DNA of 37,416 bases, taken from an uncultured Elusimicrobia bacterium. GTDB lineage: Bacteria; Elusimicrobiota; Elusimicrobia; Elusimicrobiales; UBA9959. Location: the NCBI GenBank assembly GCA_937870775.1, contig CALMZU010000318.1, positions 1 through 37,416 of the forward strand, written 5' to 3'. The translations under genes were made by a program, and so were the position numbers. Shown here one piece after another: positions 28,702-36,653 of the stretch (position 1 is the stretch's first letter; each line of letters starts with the position of its first letter). The notes beneath the pieces were generated by a model that did no database searches, was not told where the DNA came from, and saw only the letters and a list, made by a program, of their open reading frames with translations.

Positions 28702-30128
28702 TGTCAGGAGAAAAACGCGATACCCTGCTGGTCATGAGCGTGGCGCTGGCCGTAACGCTGGCAGGCATCTTCGGAGGGGTACTTTTCCTGGGCATGGAGA
28801 AAGCCAGGCCCGGCGAAGGCTTCCATTACACTTTCGACCCGGCGCGGGCCAGGCTGAAGGCCTCTTCATATTTCGCCTACCTCGAAAAGGAAGGCTCGCC
28901 GGCCGCGGCCAGGGCCGCCGGCCTGGCCAGGAAGCTGCTGCCTTTCCTCGGCCCGGCGCCGCGCGCGGCGGAGGCCGGCCGCGGCACGGGCACGTCCTAC
29001 CGCCGTCCGCCAGGCCCTCCTGCCCCGGCGTCCGGCTACGGAGAAAAAAAAGGCGGCGAGGACCATCCGGACTGGGACAGCGTGTACGACCCGCCTTTTG
29101 CGCCGGCCTCGCGCCGCCCCGGTTATTCGCCCGGTTACGGGGGCGGCTACGGCGTGTCCCGCACCGCTTCCTCGCCTCGCGGCCTGAACGATTCCTCCGA
29201 ACCTCCCGACGTGAAAACCGCGGCGCGGCGCGAAGCGGGCCAACCGCCCAGGCCCGCTCCTGCGCCGGCGACGCAGGAAACGGCGCGGGCGGCAACAGCG
29301 CCGGGTGCCAGGCAAACCGCGGCCGGAGGGGAGAAACAATATGTGCCTGCAGGCTACGGCGACCGCGGCGCGGCGCGCGTCCCCGGCGTTAACTCCGGGA
29401 ACGCCCGCCCTCAGGTCCCCGGCGGAGGCCCTCTATCCGGGGGCATGGAGGCGATGAGCGCCCGCTCCGCGAGATCATACACGGCGAAGGTCTCTGGCGG
29501 CGTAGGCGGCGGCCAGTCCGCCGGCATGTCCGTCCCTTCCTCCGGCAGCGTGCCGAAAGTTTCAGGCGTCTCGGCCACTTCGGCCAGGCCCTACTCGGCG
29601 GTGAGCGGAGTCATGACCTCGGTGGTGACCGACAAGCTAAACGGCCGGGAGAACCCGGCGGTGAACCAGGCCGAGGCGGCCAAGACCCCGCCCGCCACGC
29701 TTACCAAGCCCGGGGGCGTCACGACTTCCGCGACGACGGCGGCATCGACGTCAACTTCGGCTTCCGGCCCCCAGCCGGCCCAGCAGGCTTCATCGCCGCA
29801 GACCACTGCGCCCGGCGAGGACCCGGAGGACCCGGCCAGGCTCCCGGCAGCCCGCGTAAAGGAACTGCAGGGGGAGATAGAGACCTCGCTCAGGCAGATA
29901 GAGAACGCCTACGGCCCCATGGCCGACATGTACTACAAATCCTGCGACAACAGCGCGCTGTGCGCCGAGCACGGGCTGAAAGGCGGCTACGTCACGATGA
30001 CCACGACCCTGGACGCCAGGATAGAACTCGGTCTGAAGTACGTGCAGAAGAAGTGGGAGCGCTACACGATAAGTTTCGATCCCGGCAGGGCCTTCGACGC
30101 GAAGGACGACGGGGAGGAGGGGCAATGA
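28701..30128 (+). CDS. Anchored low-complexity protein with C-terminal Cys-pair domain
   Basis: 475 residues. The ORF track starts at 28260, but that part is out of frame with the upstream gene. ATG 28701 (TGATG overlap, GGAGAGGAG upstream) begins a normal N-anchor (TLLVMSVALAVTLAGIFGGVLFLG, about 8-31). Residues about 75-375 are a long Pro/Gly/Ser/Thr/Ala stalk, without exact tandem repeats. A C-terminal domain (about 380-475) is helical: ARVKELQGEIETSLRQIENAYGPMADMYYKSCDNSALCAEHGLKGGYVTMTTTLDARIELGLKYVQKKWERY, with one likely disulfide. I do not recognise it. Its layout resembles the ASH-domain protein at 24485. ATGA overlap with the cupin gene. Confidence 0.78.
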   Translation: MSGEKRDTLLVMSVALAVTLAGIFGGVLFLGMEKARPGEGFHYTFDPARARLKASSYFAYLEKEGSPAAARAAGLARKLLPFLGPAPRAAEAGRGTGTSYRRPPGPPAPASGYGEKKGGEDHPDWDSVYDPPFAPASRRPGYSPGYGGGYGVSRTASSPRGLNDSSEPPDVKTAARREAGQPPRPAPAPATQETARAATAPGARQTAAGGEKQYVPAGYGDRGAARVPGVNSGNARPQVPGGGPLSGGMEAMSARSARSYTAKVSGGVGGGQSAGMSVPSSGSVPKVSGVSATSARPYSAVSGVMTSVVTDKLNGRENPAVNQAEAAKTPPATLTKPGGVTTSATTAASTSTSASGPQPAQQASSPQTTAPGEDPEDPARLPAARVKELQGEIETSLRQIENAYGPMADMYYKSCDNSALCAEHGLKGGYVTMTTTLDARIELGLKYVQKKWERYTISFDPGRAFDAKDDGEEGQ

Positions 30129-30604
30129 ACGCCGACGCGATCATAGACCGCCTTGGGCTTAAGCCGCATCCCGAGGGCGGCTTCTACAGGGAATCGTACC
30201 GCTCCGCGGGGACCGCGGAATCCGGCCGCGGCCAGCGCGCGCATTCCACGGCCGTGTACTTCCTGCTGAGGCGCGGCGAAACCTCGCGCCTGCACCGGCT
30301 GAAGTCCGACGAGGTCTGGCATTTCTACGGCGGAGGGCCGCTGACCGTGGCGGAGATAGCGCCGGACGGGACGACGAGGGAAACCGTCCTGGGCCCGGAC
30401 CTGGACGCCGGCCAGACGCCGCAGCACGTGGTGCCGGCCGGCAGCTGGTTCGGCGCCTTCCCGGCCGCAGGCACGGATTTCTCTTTCGTAGGCTGCACCG
30501 TGGCCCCTGGCTTCGATTTCAGCGATTTCGAGATGGCCGCACGCGACGAACTGACGCAGCGCTTCCCGCACGCCGCCGCATTGATAAGGAAACTGACGGA
30601 CTAA
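30125..30604 (+). CDS. Cupin_5 (DUF985) family protein
   Basis: 159-residue cytoplasmic protein of the cupin_5/DUF985 family: LGLKPHPEGGFYRESYRS, STAVYFLLRRGETSRLHRLKSDEVWHFYGGGPLTV, LGPDLDAGQTPQHVVPAGSWFGA and TVAPGFDFSDFEMA are all family hallmarks. The substrate of this family is not established in bacteria; epimerase-like or sugar-related roles have been proposed. SD GGAGGAGGGG precedes the ATG, which overlaps the upstream stop. It lies 8 nt before rnr and is probably co-transcribed with it. Confidence 0.92.
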   Translation: MNADAIIDRLGLKPHPEGGFYRESYRSAGTAESGRGQRAHSTAVYFLLRRGETSRLHRLKSDEVWHFYGGGPLTVAEIAPDGTTRETVLGPDLDAGQTPQHVVPAGSWFGAFPAAGTDFSFVGCTVAPGFDFSDFEMAARDELTQRFPHAAALIRKLTD

Positions 30605-30612
30605 AGGAAAAA

Positions 30613-32604
30613 ATGAAAAAACACTGGCACAGGAAGGAAAGGCGCGGGGCCGCGGGAGGCCACGAGGCCATAGTGGAGGGAGTGATACAGCACCACGGCA
30701 ATTTCGCCTTCCTGCTCTCGGAGAAGGAGGGCGGCTCCGACGTGTTCCTGCGCGGCCGCGGCCTGGACCTGGCCATGGACGGGGACCGCGTGCAGGCCAA
30801 GGTGCGCCCTGAGCGCACCGGCAGGCTCGCCGGCGAGATCATACGCGTCGTCAAGCGCGCCCACACCACCATGGTAGGCGTGCTCAGGCAGGCAGGCGCC
30901 GCCTGGACGCTGGCCCCCGAGAAGGGCAGCGCGCCGCCGGCCCTGGTGAGCGGCTTCGCGCCCGGCCTGTCGCCTGAGGACGGCGCCTTCGCCGTGCTGG
31001 AGGTGCGCCGCTGGCCCGAGGGCGGCAAGCCCGCCTCGGGACTTGTCACCGAGATACTCGGCGACCCCGGCGACGTCAGCGCGCGCATAGATTCCATACT
31101 CCGCGCCCGCGGCATAAACGAGGTCTTCCCCAAGGAGGTCAGCGCGGAGGCCGACGCGTACGGCCAGCGGCTGGACCCCGCGCAGTGGAAAGGCCGCGAG
31201 CAGCTCTTCGACCTGCCGGTATTCACGATAGACGGCGCCGACGCCAAGGACTTCGACGACGCGGTGTCCCTCGAGGAACTCCCCGGCGGGGCGCTGAGGC
31301 TCGGCGTGCACATCGCCGACGTGTCGCACTACGTGCGCCCCGGCACCGCGCTGGACCGCGAGGCCTACGCGCGCGCCACCAGCGTCTACCTGCCGGACCG
31401 CGTGGTACCCATGCTGCCCCATTCCCTCTCCGACAACCTCTGCAGCCTGGTGCCGCGCCAGGAGAGGCTGACGGTGTCCGTGTTCATGGACCTGGACCGG
31501 CAGGGCAAGGTGCTCAGGCGCCGCCTCGCCGGGACCGTGATACGCTCCTGCCGCCGCTTCACCTACGAGGAGGTGCAGGCGCTGCTCGACGGGGCGAAGG
31601 TCCCCGACGTGCCGAAGGCCGCCGCCGAGGCGGTGAAGCGCATGGGCCGCCTTACCGACGTGCTCTACGAGCGCCGCGTGCGCCGCGGCGCGCTGGACTT
31701 CAACCTGCCGGAATACAAGATCAACGCTGACCCGCACGGCCGCCCGCTCGGCGTGAGCCTGCGCCCGCGCCTCAAGAGCCACCGCCTCATAGAGGAGTTC
31801 ATGCTGCTCGCCAACGAGGCCGTGGCCACCGAGCTCTTCAACGCGCGGCTGCCCTTCCTGCACCGCCGCCACGACTCGCCGGACCCGCTGAAGCTCAAGG
31901 CGCTGGCCGAGGCGCTGGGCGACCTCGGTCTTTCCGCCGGGCACATACAGGGGTCCAACGTCTCGAAGGGCCTGCAGGACGTGCTGCGCCAGGCCGCCGG
32001 CCACCCGCTGGAACAGCTGGTGAACTCGCTGATGGTGCGCAGCATGCGGCAGGCCGTCTACTCGCCGGTGTCGCAGGGGCACTTCGGCATAGCCGCCCGC
32101 TTCTACTCGCATTTCACCTCGCCGATACGGCGCTACCCGGACCTGCTGACGCACCGCGCGGCGAAGGCGCTGATAGAGGGCAGGAAGTTCTCCTACGGCG
32201 TGCCGCTGGACAAGGCCGGCGAGCACTGCTCCGAGCGCGAGCGCGCCGCGGCCGAGGCCGAGCACAAGTCGGTGGACGTCATGCGCGCCGAACTGATGAA
32301 GGAGATGACCGGCTCGGTGATGGAAGGCACGGTGACCAGCGTTATAGACAGCGGCGCCTTCGTGGCGCTGGGCGAGACCGGCGCCGAGGGACTGCTGCGG
32401 GTCAACGGGCTGAAGCCGGGTTCGCGGGTGAAGGTGATGATAGCCGCGGTGAACACCGCCGAGGGCAAGATAGACCTGTCGCTCGAGGCCGGCGGCGGCA
32501 ACGCCGGGGCCGGGCGCTGGAAGGTCACGCCGCGCGCGGGGAAAGGCCCGGGGCCCGCTCCGCGCCGGACTAAAGGCCGCGGCAGGGGCCGGGGCCGCCG
32601 CTAG
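30613..32604 (+). CDS. rnr: Ribonuclease R / RNase II family exoribonuclease
   Basis: 663-residue 3'-5' exoribonuclease. Cold-shock-like RNA-binding domain at the N-terminus (EGVIQHHGNFAFLLSEKEGGSDVFLRG, about 22-50). RNB catalytic domain with the Mg-binding cluster DGADAKDFDDAVSLEE (about 204-219) and HIADVSHYV. C-terminal S1 domain (MEGTVTSVIDSGAFVALGETGAEGLLRVNGLKPGSRVKVMIAAVNTAEGKIDLSLE, about 570-628), then a basic tail (RRTKGRGRGRGRR). Shorter than E. coli RNase R (813): the N-terminal helix-turn-helix region is missing. Of its 20 Ile codons I count 17 ATA, 3 ATC and no ATT, a strong AUA preference. Ends at a perfect terminator. Confidence 0.95.
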   Translation: MKKHWHRKERRGAAGGHEAIVEGVIQHHGNFAFLLSEKEGGSDVFLRGRGLDLAMDGDRVQAKVRPERTGRLAGEIIRVVKRAHTTMVGVLRQAGAAWTLAPEKGSAPPALVSGFAPGLSPEDGAFAVLEVRRWPEGGKPASGLVTEILGDPGDVSARIDSILRARGINEVFPKEVSAEADAYGQRLDPAQWKGREQLFDLPVFTIDGADAKDFDDAVSLEELPGGALRLGVHIADVSHYVRPGTALDREAYARATSVYLPDRVVPMLPHSLSDNLCSLVPRQERLTVSVFMDLDRQGKVLRRRLAGTVIRSCRRFTYEEVQALLDGAKVPDVPKAAAEAVKRMGRLTDVLYERRVRRGALDFNLPEYKINADPHGRPLGVSLRPRLKSHRLIEEFMLLANEAVATELFNARLPFLHRRHDSPDPLKLKALAEALGDLGLSAGHIQGSNVSKGLQDVLRQAAGHPLEQLVNSLMVRSMRQAVYSPVSQGHFGIAARFYSHFTSPIRRYPDLLTHRAAKALIEGRKFSYGVPLDKAGEHCSERERAAAEAEHKSVDVMRAELMKEMTGSVMEGTVTSVIDSGAFVALGETGAEGLLRVNGLKPGSRVKVMIAAVNTAEGKIDLSLEAGGGNAGAGRWKVTPRAGKGPGPAPRRTKGRGRGRGRR

Positions 32605-32612
32605 AAGGCATG

Positions 32613-32643
32613 AAAAAAACCGGAGGAAGGCCTCCGGTTTTTT
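32613..32643 (+). terminator. Bidirectional terminator after rnr
   Basis: Symmetric AAAAAAACCGGAGG-AAGG-CCTCCGGTTTTTT. U-runs on both strands allow it to end both rnr (plus) and the acid phosphatase gene (minus). Confidence 0.92.
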
Positions 32644-32660
32644 CACGTCCGGGCGCCGGA

Positions 32661-33380
32661 CTATTTCTTCAGCAGGCCGCGCATTTTCTGCACGTCGGCC
32701 TGGTAGGCCGGCGACTTCAGCAGCGCCTCGTGGAACATCACGGCGGCGGCTTTGCCGGCGGCTATGTCGGTGGGGAAATGCACGCCGCCTATCACGCGGT
32801 CCAGCGCCACCCCGTCGGCCAGCGAGACGTAGTAGGCCTTGCGCGCCGGCTCGATGTCGCCCATAACCTCGGCGAAGACGCGGGAATAGGCCGAGTGGCC
32901 GCTGGGATAGGAATAGCCCCAGCTCTTCTTTATGCAGGGCTGCGCCTGGTCCGGGTAGGCCTTGTAGGGGCGGGGCCGCTTGTAGCGGTCCTTCATCGGG
33001 CTGACCACGCCGGCCAGGTCCGCCGAGACGCGGTCGAAGAATTCCTTCGCCTCCGCGGGCAGCGGCTGCCCGAAAGGGCTGTCGGATTCGAGGTAGTACT
33101 CGTAGCCGGCCTCGGAGGTCACGTTGGCGTGCTCGCATTCGGCCGCGGTGCGCTTGTTCTGCCAGGCCAGTATCTCGGCCAGGTCGCGGGCCTGGGCCTC
33201 GGAATCGGCCGCGGGCGGAGGGGAGAAAGGGGCGTCCAGCACGGAGGAGGGCTGCACGTAGTAGACCGCGGTGGAGGCCAGGCCGGCGGACTTCAGCGCC
33301 ATCCTGGCGGCCGGCGAGGAGCAGCCGGCCAGCAGCGCCGCGGCAGCCGCGGCCAGAAGGAATTTCTTGTTGAGTTTCAT
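32661..33380 (-). CDS. Class A (PAP2-type) acid phosphatase lipoprotein
   Basis: 239-residue lipoprotein (lipobox LLAGC, Cys20) of the class A non-specific acid phosphatase/PAP2 family. The three catalytic motifs are present: KDRYKRPRP, YPSGHSAYSR (nucleophile-assisting His) and DRVIGGVHFPTDI (nucleophile His and Asp). The fold is helical. The enzyme would remove phosphate from organic phosphomonoesters at the cell envelope. It has its own leaderless-type promoter, divergent from the peptidase, and shares the rnr terminator at its 3' end. Length fits PhoN-type enzymes (about 230-250). Confidence 0.93.
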   Translation of the reverse strand: MKLNKKFLLAAAAAALLAGCSSPAARMALKSAGLASTAVYYVQPSSVLDAPFSPPPAADSEAQARDLAEILAWQNKRTAAECEHANVTSEAGYEYYLESDSPFGQPLPAEAKEFFDRVSADLAGVVSPMKDRYKRPRPYKAYPDQAQPCIKKSWGYSYPSGHSAYSRVFAEVMGDIEPARKAYYVSLADGVALDRVIGGVHFPTDIAAGKAAAVMFHEALLKSPAYQADVQKMRGLLKK

Positions 33381-33386
33381 GGATAG

Positions 33387-33392
33387 ATTCTA
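33387..33392 (-). promoter_or_regulatory. TAGAAT -10 box of the phosphatase gene, probably leaderless
   Basis: Minus strand TAGAAT ends 6 nt before the ATG at 33380; the intervening CTATCC holds no Shine-Dalgarno. A matching -35 is not obvious. Confidence 0.6.
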
Positions 33393-33419
33393 GCAAACAT
33401 CGCGGCGCGTAAATAACCA

Positions 33420-33448
33420 TTGTAAACGCGCGTTAAAATATCGATAAT
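33420..33448 (+). promoter_or_regulatory. Leaderless-type promoter of the M20 peptidase operon
   Basis: TTGTAA (33420-33425), 17 nt, GATAAT (33443-33448), then ACTTCT and the ATG at 33455. The 6-nt gap and the absence of a Shine-Dalgarno point to a leaderless transcript. Confidence 0.7.
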
Positions 33449-33454
33449 ACTTCT

Positions 33455-34627
33455 ATGATGCCGGCCATCAACGAGAAGCGCATGGTACAGCTGTTCTGCG
33501 ACCTCGCGAAAATAACCTCGCTTTCGGGCAAGGAAGGCGCCATAGCCAGGCGCCTCTCCACGCTGCTCAAGTTCATGGGGGCCGAGGTCACCATAGACGA
33601 CGCCGGCCGCAAGATATCCGGCGAGACCGGCAACCTGATAGCCCGCTTCCCGGGCACCGTCCCCTGCGAACCCTTCCTGCTCTCCGCCCACATGGACACC
33701 GTCGGCCCGGCGCAGGACGTAAGGCCGGTCGTAGGGCGGGACCGCGTCACCTCCGACGGCACCACCGTGCTGGGCGCCGACTGCAAGGCCGGCATAGCCG
33801 TGATACTCGAGGTCCTGAAGGTCCTCGACGAGAACCGCCTGCCCCGCCCGCCGGTGGAGGTGGTGTTCACGATCAGCGAGGAAATGGCGCTGCTCGGCGC
33901 CAAGTACCTTGACTACGGCTCGCTGCGCTCGCGCTGCGGCCTCATCTTCGACAACGAACAGCCCATAGAGAACGTCATAACCAGCGCCCCCGCCGCCGAC
34001 AAGATGGACATAAAGGTATACGGGGCCGCGGCCCATTCCGGCGTGGCCCCGGAGAAGGGCATCTCCGCCATAAAGGTGGTCTCCGACGCCGTCTCGCGGA
34101 TGAAGCTGGGCCGCATAGACAGCATGACCACGGCCAACATCGGCACCATCTCCGGCGGCAGCGGCATAAACATAGTGCCGCCGCTGGTGGAACTGTCAGG
34201 CGAGGCGCGCAGCCACGACCCGGCCCGCCTGCGCCGCCAGACCCGCCACATGGAGGACTGCCTGAAGAAGGCCGTGCGCGGGGTGAAGGTGCGCGCCGGC
34301 GGCAGGCTGGTCACGCCGCGCTACGAATTCCTGGTGGAGCGCAAGTTCCCGAACCTGCGCATAGAGAAGAACAACCCAGTGCTGCCGCTGCTGGCCGGCG
34401 CGCTCAAGGCCGAGGGCCTGCGCATGAAGCCGTCGGCCTCGGGCGGGGGCACAGACGGCAACATCTTCTGCGGGCACGGCATAAAGGCGCCCGTGATCTC
34501 CACCGGCATGAGGGACGTGCACACCACGTCGGAATACCTGGACCTTAAGGATTTCTTCGCCTGCGCCCGCGTCACGCTGCGCGTGCTGCGGGACTGGTCC
34601 GGGACAGGGAGGGGCGGCAGCAACTGA
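33455..34627 (+). CDS. PepT-like M20 family aminopeptidase
   Basis: 390-residue zinc peptidase of the M20 family, PepT-like subgroup (tripeptidase-type). Metal and catalytic motifs: LLSAHMDTVGP (His, Asp), VLGADCKAGIAV (bridging Asp), FTISEEMALLGAKYLD (Glu base and metal ligand), AAHSGVAPEKGISAI (dimerisation domain) and GGTDGNIFCGHG with STGMRDVHTTSEYLDL (last metal His). Cytoplasmic, no signal peptide. Two ATGs in tandem (33455 and 33458); the first is placed for the leaderless start. First gene of an operon with a methyltransferase and lnt. It could process peptides imported by the Yej system, which is inference only. Confidence 0.9.
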   Translation: MMPAINEKRMVQLFCDLAKITSLSGKEGAIARRLSTLLKFMGAEVTIDDAGRKISGETGNLIARFPGTVPCEPFLLSAHMDTVGPAQDVRPVVGRDRVTSDGTTVLGADCKAGIAVILEVLKVLDENRLPRPPVEVVFTISEEMALLGAKYLDYGSLRSRCGLIFDNEQPIENVITSAPAADKMDIKVYGAAAHSGVAPEKGISAIKVVSDAVSRMKLGRIDSMTTANIGTISGGSGINIVPPLVELSGEARSHDPARLRRQTRHMEDCLKKAVRGVKVRAGGRLVTPRYEFLVERKFPNLRIEKNNPVLPLLAGALKAEGLRMKPSASGGGTDGNIFCGHGIKAPVISTGMRDVHTTSEYLDLKDFFACARVTLRVLRDWSGTGRGGSN

Positions 34628-34639
34628 CCGCCTGGAACA

Positions 34640-35218
34640 ATGGCACACGCTTTCGATCCCGCCGAAAGGCATAAACTGGACACCGCCGAAAGGCGCGCCG
34701 AGATGCCGCCGGAGACCACGCTGGTGAAGGCCGGCCTGAAGCCCGGCGACTCCGTGCTGGACATAGGCTGCGGCACAGGCTACTTCGCGCTGGCCGCGGC
34801 CAGGATGGTGGGGCACAAGGGCAGCGTCTGCGCTGTGGACATCTCCGGCGTGATGCTGGCCGAGCTGCGGTCCAGGACCGCCTCGTCGGGCATCTTCAAC
34901 GTCGAGACCTCCCAGACCCCGCACGGCAAGCTCGTCATACCTGAGGGGAACTACACGCTGGCGCTGATGGTCAACGTGCTGCACGAGGTGGACGACAAGA
35001 AGGCCTTCCTGGCCTCGGTGGCGGCCGCGCTGAAGCCCGGCGTGAAACTGGCCGTCATAGAATGGAAGAAGGCCGACACGCCGCAGGGCCCGCCGCTGAA
35101 AGAACGGATCTCCGAGGACGAGATGCAGGTGCTGCTCAAGAAAGCCGGTTTCTCGGAACCGGTCTCGCAGGAACTCTCCCCGTCGTACACTCTCTACACC
35201 TGCACCCGGAATGAATAA
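34640..35218 (+). CDS. Class I SAM-dependent methyltransferase
   Basis: 192-residue methyltransferase with a Rossmann core. SAM-binding motif I LDIGCGTGYFALAAARMVG (about 41-59), motif II CAVDISGVMLAELR, motif IV-like YTLALMVNVLHEVDDKKAFLASVAAALKPGVKLAVIEWK. The substrate is not evident; this compact UbiE-like type is often annotated only generically. The start at 34640 has a weak Shine-Dalgarno (TGGA), 12 nt after the peptidase stop. It overlaps lnt by 8 nt, so translation is likely coupled. Confidence 0.88.
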   Translation: MAHAFDPAERHKLDTAERRAEMPPETTLVKAGLKPGDSVLDIGCGTGYFALAAARMVGHKGSVCAVDISGVMLAELRSRTASSGIFNVETSQTPHGKLVIPEGNYTLALMVNVLHEVDDKKAFLASVAAALKPGVKLAVIEWKKADTPQGPPLKERISEDEMQVLLKKAGFSEPVSQELSPSYTLYTCTRNE

Positions 35219-36653
35219 GGCCAGGATAGAGAGCTACGCGCTGTCGGCGCTCTCCGGCCTGATGCTGGCCGGCGCCTTCGCGCCCTTCGGCCGCGCTTGG
35301 CTGGCCTGGGCCGCGCTGGCCCCGCTCCTGTACGCGGTCATCTCCAGCCACGGCCCCGCCGCGGCCGCCCGCCGCGGCGCCGCCGCCGGACTGGTCTTCT
35401 ACTGCATATCCCTTTCCTGGATGCCCAACGTCGTGGGCTGGATGGCCCCGCTGTTCTGGTGCATCTTCGCGCTGTGGCCGGCGCTGTTCGCAGCGCTGTC
35501 TAAGGCGCTCTACACCCATATGGAAGGCCACGGCATAAACGAGCCGCGCGCCCTGCTGTGGACGCTGGCCGCCGGCCTGAACTGGGCCGGCCTCGAATAT
35601 TTCCGCTCGGAGCTCTGGCCGCTGGAATGCCCCTGGCTCTGCCTCGGCTACAGCCAGGCGTACAGCCACGCGGTGTACCAGACGCTGAGCGTCTGGGGCG
35701 TGTACGGCCTCTCGGCGCTGATAGCCGCCTGCGGCGCGGCCATAGCGCTGCTGCCGCGCCGCCGCTTCCCGTGGCTGCCGGCCGCCGTCTGCGCCGCCGC
35801 GCTGGTGGTCTCCGTCTCCTGGGGACGCCGCCGCCTCGAGACCCAGCGCGCCGAGAACGGCCGGCCCGTGAAGGTGGCGCTGGTGCAGGCCGAGAACTCA
35901 GATATAGCCAAGCTCGCCCGCCTCAGCCTTACGCCCGAGGCCGCCGCCGCCGACCTGCTGGTCTGGCCCGAATACTCCGTATACCTGCCGTCCGCCGGCA
36001 GCGAACCATATATACGCCATATAGCCGCGGCGCTCAAGCGTTCTCGCTCCACGGCCGTGATAGGCGCCGTCGTGATGCCCGACAAGGCGCGCGGCGTGGA
36101 GCGGGCGAATTTCACGCTGATGCTCGACGGGGCAAAGAAGCCGATAGGCCGCTACGACAAGATGCACCCGGTGCAGTTCGTCGAGAGCGGCCTGCGCGGC
36201 AACCGCCGCCCGGCGCCGGTGGACACGCCGGCGGCCAGGCTGGCCCCGCAGATCTGCTACGACCTCGCCTTCGAGGACGGCTCGCGCCTGATGGCGCGCC
36301 AGGGCGGGGAACTCCTCGTTACCCCGACGCTGGACCCGGCGGAGTGGGGCGAACTGCAGCACCGCCAGCATTCCGACATGACCTCCGCCCGCGCGGTGGA
36401 GACCGGCCTCTGGGCGGTGCGCGCCGCCTCGTCGGGCTGGTCGCAGGTGGTGGACCGCTTCGGCTTCACCCGCGCGGAACTGGCCCCCGGCCGCGAGGGC
36501 GCGCTGTGCGCCACGGCCTGGGCCGCCCCCGGCGGCACGTTCTACACCCGGTACGGCTGGCTGTTCGCGCCGCTGGCTTTCCTGTTCCTGCTCGCCTCGT
36601 CGCTGTTCGCCTTCCGCGAGCGGCTGGCCAATTTGCTAAAATCATTCAGATGA
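35211..36653 (+). CDS. lnt: Apolipoprotein N-acyltransferase
   Basis: 480-residue inner-membrane enzyme that adds the third acyl chain to the N-terminal cysteine of lipoproteins. N-terminal helical part (about 8-205, SGLMLAGAFAPFGRAWLAWAALAPLLYAV; WAGLEYFR) and a nitrilase-like periplasmic domain with the Glu-Lys-Cys triad: LLVWPEYS (Glu about 252), GRYDKMHPVQFVE (Lys about 316) and APQICYDLAFEDGSR (Cys about 349). C-terminal anchor helix (about 449-467). Length is normal (about 500). Its presence supports an envelope with triacylated lipoproteins, such as the phosphatase upstream. The last codons contain the promoter of the following response regulator. Confidence 0.92.
   Translation: MNKARIESYALSALSGLMLAGAFAPFGRAWLAWAALAPLLYAVISSHGPAAAARRGAAAGLVFYCISLSWMPNVVGWMAPLFWCIFALWPALFAALSKALYTHMEGHGINEPRALLWTLAAGLNWAGLEYFRSELWPLECPWLCLGYSQAYSHAVYQTLSVWGVYGLSALIAACGAAIALLPRRRFPWLPAAVCAAALVVSVSWGRRRLETQRAENGRPVKVALVQAENSDIAKLARLSLTPEAAAADLLVWPEYSVYLPSAGSEPYIRHIAAALKRSRSTAVIGAVVMPDKARGVERANFTLMLDGAKKPIGRYDKMHPVQFVESGLRGNRRPAPVDTPAARLAPQICYDLAFEDGSRLMARQGGELLVTPTLDPAEWGELQHRQHSDMTSARAVETGLWAVRAASSGWSQVVDRFGFTRAELAPGREGALCATAWAAPGGTFYTRYGWLFAPLAFLFLLASSLFAFRERLANLLKSFR
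36637..36642 (+). promoter_or_regulatory. TAAAAT -10 box inside the lnt 3' end
   Basis: TAAAAT ends 7 nt before the response regulator ATG (36650), inside the last codons of lnt. No Shine-Dalgarno precedes the ATG (CATTCAG). The AT-rich stretch stands out from its GC-rich surroundings. No clear -35. Confidence 0.5.

Noticed and set aside
29300-29830. Possible tandem repeats in the Ser/Thr/Pro stalk
   Set aside because: Low-complexity composition without a constant repeat unit on inspection.
30601-33420. 939-aa minus-strand ORF opposite rnr
   Set aside because: Mirror-frame artefact that runs through rnr, its terminator and the phosphatase in another frame; low-complexity His/Ala/Arg composition.
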